Shown here: piece after piece, positions 32,731-50,700 of the stretch
Numbering within the stretch: the stretch's first letter is position 1
Layout: each line of letters begins with the position of its first letter
Assembly: GCF_910591885.1 (NCBI RefSeq)
Contig: NC_063279.1
Coordinates: 14,818,001 to 14,882,000 of the forward strand
Length of the DNA: 64,000 nt
Direction of reading: 5' to 3'
From: Bombus terrestris
Taxonomy: Eukaryota > Arthropoda > Insecta > Hymenoptera > Apidae
The notes under the pieces: model-generated
What the model was told of the DNA's origin: nothing
The model's input: only the letters and a program-made list of their open reading frames with translations
Databases searched by the model: none
Translations under genes and position numbers: made by a program

Positions 32731-35700
32731 TATACGTTATAACGTAGTACTATGTAACGTTATTCGTTATAACGTAATACTATATAACGTTATACGTTAT
32801 AACTCAATACTATATAACGTTATACGTTATACCATAATAGTATACAACGTTATACGATATAACGCAATACTATATATCGTTATACGTTATACCGTAATAG
32901 TCTATAACGTTATACGTTATAATGTAATACTATATAACGTTATACGTTATGCTGTAATAGTATATAACGTTATACGTTATAACGTAATACTATATAACGT
33001 TTTACGTTATATCGTAATAGTTTATAACGTTATACGTTATAATGTAATACTATATAACGTTATACGTTATGCTGTAATAGTATATAACGTTATACGTTAT
33101 AATGTAATACTATATAACGTTTTACGTTATAACGTAATAGTTTATAACCTTATACATTATAGCGTAATACTATATAACGTTATACGTTATATCGAAATAC
33201 TATGCAACGTTATACGTTATATCGTAATACTATATAACGTTATACGTTGTATCGGTATACTACATAACGTTATACTTTATATAGTAATGCTATTCAACGT
33301 TATGCATTATATTCTAACACTATACAACGTTATACGTTACATCGTAGTACTATAGAACGTTATACGTTATATCGCAATGATATATAACGTTCTAAGTTAT
33401 ATCGAAATACTATACAACGTTATACGTTATATCGTAATACTATATAGCATTATACGTTATATCGTAATAGTATAGCGTTATACGTTATGTCGTAATACTA
33501 TATAACGTTATACATTATATCGTAATACTATATAACGTTATACGTTATATCGAAATACTATACAACGTTATACGTTATATCGTAATACTATGTAACGTTA
33601 TACGTAGTAACTGCATACTACAAAACGTTACACGTTATATCGTAATGTTATATAACGTTATACGTTATATCGTAGTACTATGTAACGTTATACGTTGTAA
33701 CGGTATACTACATAACGTTATACGTTATAACATAATGCTATATAACGTTATGTGTTATATCGTAATACTACATGACGTTATACGATATATCGTAAACATA
33801 TGTAACGTTATACGTTATATCGTAATATTATATAACGTTATTCGTTATATCGTAATGCTATATAGCGTTATACATTATATCGTAATACTAAATAAAGTTA
33901 TACGTTATGTCGTAATACTATATAACGTTATACGTTGTAACCGTATACTACGTAACGTTATACGTTATATCGTAATGTGATGTAACTTTATACGTTATAT
34001 TGTAATACTATATAACGTTATACGTTGTAACTGTATACTACATAACGTTATACGTTATATCGTAATATTATTTAACGTTATACGTTATATCGTAATACTA
34101 TATAACGTTATACGTTATATCGAAATACTATACAACGTTATACGTTATATCGTAATACTATGTAACGTTATACGTTGTAACGGTATACTACATAACGTTA
34201 CACGTTATATCGTAATGTTACATAACGTTATACGTTATATCGTAATACTATGTAACGTTATACGTTGTAACGGTATACTACATAACGTTATACGTTATAT
34301 CATAATGTTATATAACGTTACACGTTATATCGTAATTCTATACAGCGTTATACGTTATATCGTAATACTATATAACGTTATACGTTATAACGTAGTACTA
34401 TGTAACGTTATTCGTTATAACGTAATACTATATAACGTTATACGTTATAACTCAATACTATATAACGTTATACGTTATACCATAATAGTATACAACGTTA
34501 TACGATATAACGCAATACTATATATCGTTATACGTTATACCGTAATAGTCTATAACGTTATACGTTATAATGTAATACTATATAACGTTATACGTTATGC
34601 TGTAATAGTATATAACGTTATACGTTATAACGTAATACTATATAACGTTTTACGTTATATCGTAATAGTTTATAACGTTATACGTTATAATGTAATACTA
34701 TATAACGTTATACGTTATGCTGTAATAGTATATAACGTTATACGTTATAATGTAATACTATATAACGTTTTACGTTATAACGTAATAGTTTATAACCTTA
34801 TACGTTATAATGTAATACTATATAACGTTATACGTTATGCTGTAATAGTATATAACGTTATACGTTATAACGTAATACTATATAACGTTATACGTTATAA
34901 CGTAATATTATATAACGTTACACGATATATAGTACTAGAATATAACGTTATACGTTATACCGTAATAGTATACAACGTTATACGTTATAACGTAATACTA
35001 TATAACGTTACACGTTATAACGTAATACTATATAACGTTACACGTAATAACGTAATACTATATAACCTTATACGTTATAACGTAGTACTATATAACGTCA
35101 TACGTTATACCGTAATAGTATATAACGTTATACGTTATAACGTAATATTATATAACGTTACACGATATATAGTACTAGAATATAACGTTATACGTTATAC
35201 CGTAATAGTATACAACGTTATACGTTATAACGTAATACTATATAACGTTACACGTAATAACGTAATACTATATAACCTTATACGTTATAACGTAGTACTA
35301 TATAACGTCATACGTTATACCGTAATAGTATATAACGTTATACGTTATAACGTAATACTATATAACGTTATACGTTATAACGTATTATTATATAACGTTA
35401 CACGATATACAGTACTAGTATATAACGTTATACGTTACACCGTAATAGTATACAACGTTATACGTTATAACGTAATACAATATAAAGACACGTGGTATAG
35501 TATTAGTATATAACGTTGTACGTTATAACGTAGTACTATATAACGTCGTACGTTATAACGTAATACTATATAACGTTATACGTTATAACGTAATACTATA
35601 TAACGTTATACGTTATAACGTAATAGTATACAACGTTATACGATATACCGTAATAGTATATAACGTTATACGTTATAACGTAATACTATATAACGTTATA

Positions 35701-38700
35701 CGTTATAACGTAGTACTATATAACGTTATACGTTATAACGTAATAGTATACAACGTTATACGATATACCGTAATAGTATATAACGTTATACCTTATACCG
35801 TAATGGTATACAACCTTATACGTTATAACGTAATACAATATAACGTTACGAGTTGTATAGTATTAGTATATAACGTTGTACGTTATAACGTAATACTATA
35901 TAACGTTATACGTTATACCGTAATAGTATATAACGTTATACGTTATAACGTAATACTATATAACGTTATACGTTATAACGTAATACTATATAACGTTATA
36001 CGTTATACCGTAATAGTATACAACGTTATACGATATACCGTAATAGTATATAACGTTATACGTTATACCGTAATAGTATATAACGTTATACGTTATAACG
36101 TAATACTATATAACGTTATACGTTATAACGAAGTACTGTATAACGTTATACGATGTATAGGATTGGTATATAACGTTATATGTTATGACGTAATACTTTA
36201 TAACGTTTTACGTTATAACGTAATATTATATAACGTTACACGATATATGGTACTAGTATATAACGGTATACGTTATACCATAATAGTATACAACTTTATA
36301 CGTTATAACGTAGTACTATATAACGTTATACGTTATAACGTAATACTATATACCGCCGTACGTTATAACGTAATATTATATAACGTTATACGTTATACCG
36401 TAATAGTATACAACGTTATACGTTATAACTCAATACTATATAACGTTATACGTTATACCGTAATAGTTTATAACGTTATACGTTATAATGTAATACTATA
36501 TAACGTTATACGTTATACTGAAATAGTATATAACGTTATACGTTATAATGTAATACTATATAACGTTATACGTTATGCTGTAATAGTATATAACGTTATA
36601 CGTTATAACGTAATACTATATAACGTTATACGTTATACCGTAATAGTATATAACGTTATACGTTATAACGTAATACTATATAACGTTATACGTTATACCG
36701 TAATAGTATACAACGTTATACGATATACCGTAATAGTATATAACGTTATACGTTATACCGTAATAGTATATAACGTTATACGTTATAACGTAATACTATA
36801 TAACGTTATACGTTATAACGAAGTATTGTATAACGTTACACGATGTATAGGATTGGTATATAACGTTATATGTTATGACGTAATACTATATAACGTTTTA
36901 CGTTATAACGTAATATTATATAACGTTACACGATATATGGTACTAGTATATAACGGTATACGTTATACCATAATAGTATACAACGTTATACGTTATAACG
37001 TAGTACTATATAACGTTATACGTTATAACGTAATACTATATACCGCCGTACGTTATAACGTAATACTATATAACGTTATACGTTATACCGTAATAGTATA
37101 CAACGTTATACGTTATAACTCAATACTATATAACGTTATACGTTATACCGTAATAGTTTATAACGTTATACGTTATAATGTAATACTATATAACGTTATA
37201 CGTTATACCGAAATAGTATATAACATTATACGTTATAATGTAATACTATATAACGTTATACGTTATGCTGTAATAGTATATAACGTTATACGTTATAACG
37301 TAATACTATATAACGTTTTACGTTATATCGTAATAGTTTATAACGTTATACGTTATAATGTAATACTATATAACGTTATACGTTATGCTGTAATAGTATA
37401 TAACGTTATACGTTATAATGTAATACTATATAACGTTTTACGTTATAACGTAATAGTTTATAACCTTATACGTTATAATGTAATACTATATAACGTTATA
37501 CGTTATGCTGTAATAGTATATAACGTTATACGTTATAACGTAATACTATATAACGTTATACGTTATAACGTAATATTATATAACGTTACACGATATATAG
37601 TACTAGAATATAACGTTATACGTTATACCGTAATAGTATACAACGTTATACGTTATAACGTAATACTATATAACGTTACACGTTATAACGTAATACTATA
37701 TAACGTTACACGCAATAACGTAATACTATATAACCTTATACGTTATAACGTAGTACTATATAACGTCATACGTTATACCGTAATAGTATATAACGTTATA
37801 CGTTATAACGTAATACTATATAACGATATACGTTATAACGTAATACTATATAACGCTACACGTTATAACGTAATACCATATAACGTTATACGTTATAACG
37901 TAATACTATATAACGTTATACGTTATAACGTATTATTATATAACGTTACACGATATATAGTACTAGTATATAACGTTATACGTTACACCGTAATAGTATA
38001 CAACGTTATACGTTATAACGTAATACAATATAAAGGCACGTGGTATAGTATTAGTATATAACGTTGTACGTTATAACGTAGTACTATATAACGTCGTACG
38101 TTATAACGTAATACTATATAACGTTATACGTTATAACGTAGTACTATATAACGTTATACGTTATAACGTAATAGTATACATCGTTATACGATATACCGTA
38201 ATAGTATATAACGTTATACGTTATAACGTAATAGTATACAACGTTATACGATATACCGTAATAGTATATAACGTTATACCTTATACCGTAATGGTATACA
38301 ACCTTATACGTTATAACGTAATACAATATAACGTTACGAGTTGTATAGTATTAGTATATAACGTTGTACGTTATAACGTAATACTATATAACGTTATACG
38401 TTATACCGTAATAGTATATAACGTTATACGTTATAACGTAATACTATATAACGTTATACGTTATACCGTAATAGTATACAACGTTATACGATATTCCGTA
38501 ATAGTATATAACGTTATACGTTATACCGTAATAGTATATAACGTTATACGTTATAACGTAATACTATATAACGTTATACGTTATAACGTAATACTATATA
38601 ACGTTATACGTTATAACGAAGTATTGTATAACGTTACACGATGTATAGGATTGGTATATAACGTTATATGTTATGACGTAATACTATATAACGTTTTACG

Positions 38701-41700
38701 CTATAACGTAATATTATATAACGTTACACGATATATGGTACTAGTATATAACGGTATACGTTATACCATAATAGTATACAACGTTATACGTTATAACGTA
38801 GTACTATATAACGTTATACGTTATAACGTAATACTATATACCGCCGTACGTTATAACGTAATACTATATAACGTTATACGTTATACCGTAATAGTATACA
38901 ACGCTATACGTTATAACTCAATACTATATAACGTTATACGTTATACCGTAATAGTTTATAACGTTATACGTTATAATGTAATACTATATAACGTTATACG
39001 TTATACCGAAATAGTATATAACGTTATACGTTATAACGTACTACTATATAACGTTATACGTTATATCGTAATACTATATAACGTTATACGTTATACCGTA
39101 ATAGTATATAACGTTATACGTTATAACGTAATAGTATATAACGTTATACGTTATAACGTAATACTATATAACGTTTTACGTTATCACGTAATATTATATA
39201 ACTTTACACGATATATAGTACTAGTATATAACGTTATACGTTATACCATAACAGTATACAACGTTATACGTAATAACGCAATACTATATAACGTTATACG
39301 TTATACCGTAGTAGTCTATAACGTTATACGTTATAACGTAATACTATATAACGTTATACGTTATGCTGTAATAGTATATAACGTTATACGTTATAACATA
39401 ATACTATATAACGTTTTACGTTATAACGTAATAGTTTATAACGTTATACGTTATAATGTAATACTATATAACGTTATACGTTATGCTGTAATAGTATATA
39501 ACGTTATACGTTATAACGTAATACTGTATAACGTTTTACGTTATAACGTAATATTATATAACGTTACACGATATATAGTACTAGTATATAACGTTATACG
39601 TTATACCATAATAGTATACGACGTTATACGTTATAACATAATACTATATAACGTCATACGTTATAACGTAATACTATGTAACGTTATATGTTATACCGTA
39701 ATAGTATACAGCGTTATACGTTATAACGTAATACCATATAACGTTATACGTTATAACGTAATACTACATAACGTTATACGCTATACCGGAATAGTATACA
39801 ACGTTATACGATATGCCGTAATAGTATATAACGTTATACGTTATAACGTAAAACCATATAACGTTGTACGTTATAACGTAATACTATATAACGGTATACG
39901 TTATACCGTAATAGTATACAACGTTATACGTTATAACGCAATACTATATAACGTTATACGTTATACCGTAATAGTATATAATGTTATGCGTTATACCGTA
40001 ATAGTATATAACGTTATACGTTATAAGGAAATACTATATAACGTTATACGTTATACCGTAATAGTATACAACGTTATACGCTATAACGCAATACTATATA
40101 ACGTTATACGTTATACCGTAATAGTTTATAACGTTATACGTTATACCGTAATATTATATAACGTTACACGATATATAGTACTAGTATATAACGTTATACA
40201 TTATAACGTAATATTTTATAACGTTATACGTTATAAGGAAATACTACATAACGTTACGCGTTATACCGTAATAGTATACAACGTTATACGCTATAACGCA
40301 ATACTATATAACGTTATACGTTATACCGTAATAGTTTATAACGTTGTACGTTATAACGTCATACTATATACCGTTATACGTTATACCGTAATAGTATACA
40401 ACGTTATACGTTATAACGCAATACTATATAACGTTATACGTTGTACCGTAATAGTATATAACGTTATACGTTATACCGTCATAGTATATAACGTTATACG
40501 TTATAACGAAATATTGTATATCGTTACACGATGTATAGGATTGGTATATAACGTTATACGTTATGACGTAATACTATATAACGTTTTACGTTATAACGTA
40601 ACATTATATAACGTTACACGATATATGGTACTAGTATATAGCGGTATACGTTATACCATAATAGTATACAACGTTATACGTTATAACGTAGTACTATATA
40701 ACGTTATACGTTATAACTTAATACTATATACCGCCGTACGTTATAACGTAATACTATATAACGTTATACGTTATACCGGAATAGTACACAACGTTATACG
40801 TTATATCTCAATACTATATAACGTTATACGTTATACCATAATAGTATACAACGTTATACGTTATAACGCAATACTATATATCGTTATACGTTATACCGTA
40901 ATAGTCTGTAACGTTATACGTTATAATGTAATACTATATAACGTTATACGTTATGCTGTAATAGTATATAACGTTATACGTTATAACGTAGTACTATATA
41001 ACGTTATACGTTATAACGTAATACTATGTAACGTTATACGTTATAACGTAATATTATATAACGTTACACGATATATAGTACTAGTATATAACGTTATACG
41101 TTATAACGTAATACCATATAACGTTATACGTTATAACGTAATACCATATAACGTTATACGTTATAACGTAATACTATGTAACATTATACGTTAAACCTTA
41201 ATAGTATACAACGTTATACGTTATAACGTAATACAATATAACGTTACACGTGGTATAGTATTAGTATATAACGTTGTACGTTATAACGTAGTACTATATA
41301 ACGTCGTACGTTATAACGTAATACTATATAACGTTACACGATATATAGTACTAGTATATAACGTTATACGTTATAACGTAATACCATATAACGTTATACG
41401 TTATAACGTAATAGTATACAACGTTATACGATATACCGTAATAGTATATAACGTTATACGTTATAACGTAATACTATATAACGTTATACGTTATAACGTA
41501 ATACTATATAACGTTATACGTTATACCGTAATAGTATATAACGTTATACGTTATAACGTAATACTATATAACGTTATACGTTATAACGTAATACTATATA
41601 ACGTCATACGTTATACCGTAATAGTATATAAAGTTATACGGTATAACGTAATACTATATAAGGATATACGTTATAACGTAATACTATATAACGTTACACG

Positions 41701-44700
41701 TTATAACGTAATACTATATATCGTTACACGTTATAACGTAATACTATATAACGTTATATGTTATACCGTAATAGTATACAGCGTTATACGTTATAACGTA
41801 ATACCATATAACGTTATACGTTATAACGTAATACTACATAACGTTATACGCTATACCGGAATAGTATACAACGTTATACGATATACCGTAATAGTATATA
41901 ACGTTATACGTTATAACGTAAAACCATATAACGTTGTACGTTATAACGTAATACTATATAACGGTATACGTTATACCGTAATAGTATACAACGTTATACG
42001 TTATAACGCAATACTATATAACGTTATACGTTATACCGTAATAGTATATAATGTTATGCGTTATACCGTAATAGTATACAACGTTATACGCTATAACGCA
42101 ATACTATAAAACGTTATACGTTATACCGTAATAGTTTATAACGTTGTACGTTATAACGTAATACTATATACCGTTATACGTTATACCGTAATAGTATACA
42201 ACGTTATACGTTATAACTCAATACTATATAACGTTATACGTTATACCATAATAGTATACAACGTTATACGTTATAACGCAATACTATATATCGTTATACG
42301 TTATACCGTAATAGTCTACAACATTATACGTTATAATGTAATACTATATAACGTTATACGTTATGCTGTAATAGTATATAACGTTATACGTTATAACGTA
42401 ATACTATATAACGTTTTACGTTATATCGTAATAGTTTATAACCTTATACGTTATAATGTAATACTATATAACGTTATACGTTATGCTGTAATAGTATATA
42501 ACGTTATACGTTATAACGTAATACTATATAACGTTATAGGTTATAACGTAATATTATATAACGTTACACGATATATAGTACTAGTATATAACGTTATACG
42601 TTATACCGTAATAGTATACAACGTTATACGTTATAACGTAATACTATATAACGTTATACGTTATAACGTAATACTATATAACGTTACACGTTATAACGTA
42701 ATACCATATAACGTTATACGTTATAACGTAATACTATATAACGTTATACGTTAAAACGTATTATTATATAACGTTACACGATATATAGTACTAGTATATA
42801 ACGTTATACGTTATACCGTAATAGTATACAACGTTATACGTTATAACGTAGTACTATATAACGTTATACGTTATAACGTAATACTATATAACGTTATATG
42901 TTATAACGTAATACTATGTAACGTTATACGTTATAACGTAATATTATATAACGTTACACGATATATAGTACTAGTATATAACGTTATACGTTATAACGTA
43001 ATACTATATAACGTTACACGTTATAACGTAATACAATATAACGTTATACGTTATAACGTTATAGTATACAACGTTATACGATATACCGTAATAGTATATA
43101 ACGTTATACGTTATAACGTAATACTATATAACGTTATACGTTATAACGTAATAGTATACAACGTTATACGATATACCGTAATAGTATATAACGTTATACG
43201 TTATAACGTAATACTATATAACGTTATACGTTATAACGTAATACTATATAACGTTATACGATATACCGTAATAGTATATAACGTTATACGTTATAACGTA
43301 AAACCATATAACGTTGTACGTTATAACGTAATACTATATAACGTTATACGTTATAACGTAATATTATATAACGTTATACGTTATAATGTAATACTATATA
43401 ACGTTATACGTTATGCTGTAATAGTATGTAACGTTATACGTTATAACGTAATACTATATAACGTTTTATGTTATAACGTAATACTATATAACGTTGTACG
43501 TTATAACGCAATACTATATAACGTTATACGTTATACCGTAATAGTATACAACGTTATACGTTATAACGCAATACTATATAACGTTATATGTTATACCGTA
43601 ATAGTATACAGCGTTATACGTTATAACGTAATACCATATAACGTTATACGTTATAACGTAATACTACATAACGTTATACGTTATACCGGAATAGTATACA
43701 ACGTTATACGATATACCGTAATAGTATATAACGTTATACGTTATAACGTAAAACCATATAACGTTGTACGTTATAACGTAATACTATATAACGTTATACG
43801 TTATAACGTAATATTATATAACGTTACACGATATATAGTACTAGTATATAACGTTATACGGTATACCGTAATAGTATACAACGTTATACGTTATAACGTA
43901 ATACCATATAACGTTATACGTTATAACGTAATACTATATAACGTTATACGTTATAACGTAATACTATATAACGTTATACGTTAAAACGTATTATTATATA
44001 ACGTTACACGATATATAGTACTAGTATATAACGTTATACGTTATACCGTAATAGTATACAACGTTATACGTTATAACGTAGTACTATATAACGTTATACG
44101 TAATAACGTAATACTATATAACCTTATACGTTATAACGTAGTACTATATAACGTTATACGTTATAACGTAATAGTATACAACGTTATACGATATACCATA
44201 ATAGTATACAACGTTATACGTTATAACAGAGTACTATATAACGTTATACGTTATAACGTAATACTATATAACCTTATACGTTATAACGTAGTACTATATA
44301 ACGTCATACGTTATACCGTAATAGTATATAACGTTATACGTTATAACGTAATACCATATAACGTTATACGTTATAACGTAATACTATATAACGTTATACG
44401 TTATAACGTAATACTATATAACGTTATACGTTAAAACGTATTATTATATAACGTTACACGATATATAGTACTAGTATATAACGTTATACGTTATACCGTA
44501 ATAGTATACAACGTTATACGTTATAACGTAGTACTATATAACGTTATACGTAATAACGTAATACTATATAACCTTATACGTTATAACGTAGTACTATATA
44601 ACGTTATACGTTATAACGTAATAGTATACAACGTTATACGATATACCATAATAGTATACAACGTTATACGTTATAACAGAGTACTATATAACGTTATACG

Positions 44701-47700
44701 TTATAACGTAATACTATATACCGTCGTACGTTATAACGTAATACTATATAACGTTATACGTTATACCGTAATAGTTTATAACGTTATACGTTATAACGTA
44801 ATATTATATAACGTTACACGATGTATGGTACTAGTATATAACGGTATACGTTATACCATAATAGTATACAACGTTATACGTTATAACAGAGTACTATATA
44901 ACGTTATACGTTATAACGTAATACTATATACCGTCGTACGTTATAACGTAATACTATATAACGTTATACGTTATACCGTAATAGTTTATAACGTTATACG
45001 TTATAATGTAATACTATATAACGTTATACGTTATACCGAAATAGTATATAACGTTATACGTTATAACGTACTACTATATAACGTTATACGTTATAACGTA
45101 ATACTATATAACGTTATACGTTATACCGTAATAGTATATAACTTTATACGTTATAACGTAATACTATATAACGTTTTACGTTATCACGTAATAATATATA
45201 ACGTTACACGATATATAGTACTAGTATATAACGTTATACGTTATACCATAATAGTATACAACGTTATACGTTATAACGCAATACTATATAACGTTATACG
45301 TTATAACGTAATACTACATAACGTTATACGTTATACCGGAATAGTATACAACGTTATACGATATACCGTAATAGTATATAACGTTATACGTTATAACGTA
45401 ATACCATATAACGTTGTACGTTATAACGTAATGCTATATAACGTTATACGTTCTGCTGTAATGGTATATAACGTTATACGTTATAACGTAATACCATATA
45501 ACGTTATACGTTATAACGTAATACCATATAACGTTATACGTTATAACGTAATACTACATAACGTTATACGTTATACCGGAATAGTATACAACGTTATACG
45601 ATATACCATAATAGTATACAACGTTATACGTTATAACAGAGTACTATATAACGTTATACGTTATAACGTAATACTATATACCGTCGTACGTTATAACGTA
45701 ATACTATATAACGTTATACGTTATACCGTAATAGTTTATAACGTTATACGTTATAATGTAATACTATATAACGTTATACGTTATATCGAAATAGTATATA
45801 ACGTTATACGTTATAACGTACTACTATATAACGTTATACGTTATAACGTAATACTATATAACGTTATACGTTATACCGTAATAGTATATAACGTTATACG
45901 TTATAACGTAATACTATATAACGTTTTACGTTATCACGTAATAATATATAACGTTACACGATATATAGTACTAGTATATAACGTTATACGTTATACCATA
46001 ATAGTATACAACGTTATACGTTATAACGCAATACTATATAACGTTATACGTTATAAGGTAATACTACATAACGTTATACGTTATACCGGAATAGTATACA
46101 ACGTTATACGATATACCGTAATAGTATATAACGTTATACGTTATAACGTAATACCATATAACGTTGTACGTTATAACGTAATACTATATAACGTTATACG
46201 TTATGCTGTAATAGTATATAACGTTATACGTTATAACGTAATACCATATAACGTTATACGTTATAACGTAATGCCATATAACGTTATACGTTATAACGTA
46301 ATACTACATAACGTTATACGTTATACCGGAATAGTATACAACGTTATACGATATACCGTAATAGTATATAACGTTATACGTTATAACGTAATACTATATA
46401 ACGTTATACGTTATAACGTAATACTATATAACGTTATACGATATACCGTAATAGTATATAACGTTATACGTTATAACGTAAAACCATATAACGTTGTACG
46501 TTATAACGTAATACTATATAACGTTATACGTTATAACGTAATAGTATATAACGTTATACGTTATAACGTAATACCATATAACGTTATACGTTATAACGTA
46601 ATGCCATATAACGTTATACGTTATAACGTAATACTACATAACGTTATACGTTATACCGGAATAGTATACAACGTTATACGATATACCATAATAGTATACA
46701 ACGTTATACGTTATAACAGAGTACTATATAACGTTATACGTTATAACGTAATACTATATACCGTCGTACGTTATAACATAATACTATATAACGTCATACG
46801 TTATAACGTAATACTATATAACGTTATACGTTATAACGTAGTACTATATAACGTTATACGTTATAACGTAATAGTATACATCGTTATACGATATACCGTA
46901 ATAGTATATAACGTTATACGTTATAACGTAATACTATATAACGTTATACGTTATAACGTAGTACTATATAACGTTATACGTTATAACGTAATAGTATACA
47001 ACGTTATACGATATACCGTAATAGTATATAACGTTATACCTTATACCGTAATGGTATACAACCTTATACGTTATAACGTAATACAATATAACGTTACGAG
47101 TTGTATAGTATTAGTATATAACGTTGTACGTTATAACGTAATACTATATAACGTTATACGTTATACCGTAATAGTATATAACGTTATACGTTATAACGTA
47201 ATACTATATAACGTTATACGTTATACCGTAATAGTATACAACGTTATACGATATTCCGTAATAGTATATAACGTTATACGTTATACCGTAATAGTATATA
47301 ACGTTATACGTTATAACGTAATACTATATAACGTTATACGTTATAACGTAATACTATATAACGTTATACGTTATAACGAAGTATTGTATAACGTTACACG
47401 ATGTATAGGATTGGTATATAACGTTATATGTTATGACGTAATACTATATAACGTTTTACGCTATAACGTAATATTATATAACGTTACACGATATATGGTA
47501 CTAGTATATAACGGTATACGTTATACCATAATAGTATACAACGTTATACGTTATAACGTAGTACTATATAACGTTATACGTTATAACGTAATACTATATA
47601 CCGCCGTACGTTATAACGTAATACTATATAACGTTATACGTTATACCGTAATAGTATACAACGTTATACGTTATAACTCAATACTATATAACGTTATACG

Positions 47701-50700
47701 TTATACCGTAATAGTTTATAACGTTATACGTTATAATGTAATACTATATAACGTTATACGTTATACCGAAATAGTATATAACGTTATACGTTATAACGTA
47801 CTACTATATAACGTTATACGTTATATCGTAATACTATATAACGTTATACGTTATACCGTAATAGTATATAACGTTATACGTTATAACGTAATACTATATA
47901 ACGTTTTACGTTATCACGTAATATTATATAACTTTACACGATATATAGTACTAGTATATAACGTTATACGTTATACCATAACAGTATACAACGTTATACG
48001 TAATAACGCAATACTATATAACGTTATACGTTATACCGTAGTAGTCTATAACGTTATACGTTATAACGTAATACTATATAACGTTATACGTTATGCTGTA
48101 ATAGTATATAACGTTATACGTTATAACATAATACTATATAACGTTTTACGTTATAACGTAATAGTTTATAACGTTATACGTTATAATGTAATACTATATA
48201 ACGTTATACGTCATGCTGTAATAGTATATAACGTTATACGTTATAACGTAATACTGTATAACTTTTTACGTTATAACGTAATATTATATAACGTTATACG
48301 ATATACCGTAATAGTATATAACGTTATACGTTATAACGTAATACTATATAACGTTATACGTTATAACGTAATACTATATAACGTTATACGTTATGCTGTA
48401 ATAGTATATAACGTTATACGTTAAAACATAATACTATATAACGTTTTACGTTATAACGTAATAGTTTATAACGTTATACGTTATAATGTAATACTATATA
48501 ACGTTATACGTTATGCTGTAATAGTATATAACGTTATACGTTATAACGTAATACTGTATAACGTTTTACGTTATAACGTAATATTATATAACGTTATACG
48601 ATATACCGTAATAGTATATAACGTTATACGTTATAACGTAATACTATATAACGTTATACGTTATAACGTAATACTATATAACGTTATACGATATACCGTA
48701 ATAGTATATAACGTTATACGTTATAACGTAATACTATATAACGTTATACGTTATAACGTAATACTATATAACGTTATACGTTATACCGTAATAGTATATA
48801 ACGTTATACGTTATAACGTAATATTATATAACGTTATACGTTATACCATAATAGTATACGACGTTATACGTTATAACATAATACTATATAACGTCATACG
48901 TTATAACGTAATACTATGTAACGTTATATGTTATACCGTAATAGTATACAGCGTTATACGTTATAACGTAATACCATATAACGTTATACGTTATAACGTA
49001 AAACCATATAACGTTGTACGTTATAACGTAATACTATATAACGGTATACGTTATACCGTAATAGTATACAACGTTATACGTTATAACGCAATACTATATA
49101 ACGTTATACGTTATACCGTAATAGTATATAACGGTATACGTTATACCGTAATAGTATACAACGTTATACGTTATAACGCAATACTATATAACGTTATACG
49201 TTATACCGTAATAGTATATAATGTTATGCGTTATACCGTAATAGTATATAACGTTATACGTTATAAGGAAATACTATATAACGTTATACGTTATACCGTA
49301 ATAGTATACAACGTTATACGCTATAACGCAATACTATATAACGTTATACGTTATACCGTAATAGTTTATAACGTTATACGTTATACCGTAATATTATATA
49401 ACGTTACACGATATATAGTACTAGTATATAACGTTATACGTTATACCGTAATATTTTATAACGTTATACGTTATAAGGAAATACTATATAACGTTACGCG
49501 TTATACCGTAATAGTATACAACGTTATACGCTATAACGCAATACTATATAACGTTATACGTTATACCGTAATAGTTTATAACGTTGTACGTTATAACGTC
49601 ATACTATATACCGTTATACGTTATACCGTAATAGTATACAACGTTATACGTTATAACGCAATACTATATAACGTTATACGTTGTACCGTAATAGTATATA
49701 ACGTTATACGTTATACCGTCATAGTATATAACGTTATACGTTATAACGAAATATTGTATATCGTTACACGATGTATAGGATTGGTATATAACGTTATACG
49801 TTATGACGTAATACTATATAACGTTTTACGTTATAACGTAACATTATATAACGTTACACGATATATGGTACTAGTATATAGCGGTATACGTTATACCATA
49901 ATAGTATACAACGTTATACGTTATAACGTAGTACTATATAACGTTATACGTTATAACTTAATACTATATACCGCCGTACGTTATAACGTAATACTATATA
50001 ACGTTATACGTTATACCGTAATAGTATACAACGTTATACGTTATATCTCAATACTATATAACGTTATACGTTATACCATAATAGTATACAACGTTATACG
50101 TTATAACGCAATACTATATATCGTTATACGTTATACCGTAATAGTCTGTAACGTTATACGTTATAATGTAATACTATATAACGTTATACGTTATGCTGTA
50201 ATAGTATATAACGTTATACGTTATAACGTAGTACTATATAACGTTATACGTTATAACGTAATACTATGTAACGTTATACGTTATAACGTAATATTATATA
50301 ACGTTACACGATATATAGTACTAGTATATAACGTTATACGTTATAACGTAATACCATATAACGTTATACGTTATAACGTAATACCATATAACGTTATACG
50401 TTATAACGTAATACTATGTAACATTATACGTTAAACCTTAATAGTATACAACGTTATACGTTATAACGTAATACAATATAACGTTACACGTGGTATAGTA
50501 TTAGTATATAACGTTGTACGTTATAACGTAGTACTATATAACGTCGTACGTTATAACGTAATACTATATAACGTTACACGATATATAGTACTAGTATATA
50601 ACGTTATACGTTATAACGTAATACCATATAACGTTATACGTTATAACGTAATAGTATACAACGTTATACGATATACCGTAATAGTATATAACGTTATACG

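Noticed and set aside
38144..38326. Minus-strand 60-codon Tyr-rich frame
   Set aside because: A chance opening in satellite monomers lacking the usual minus-strand stop.
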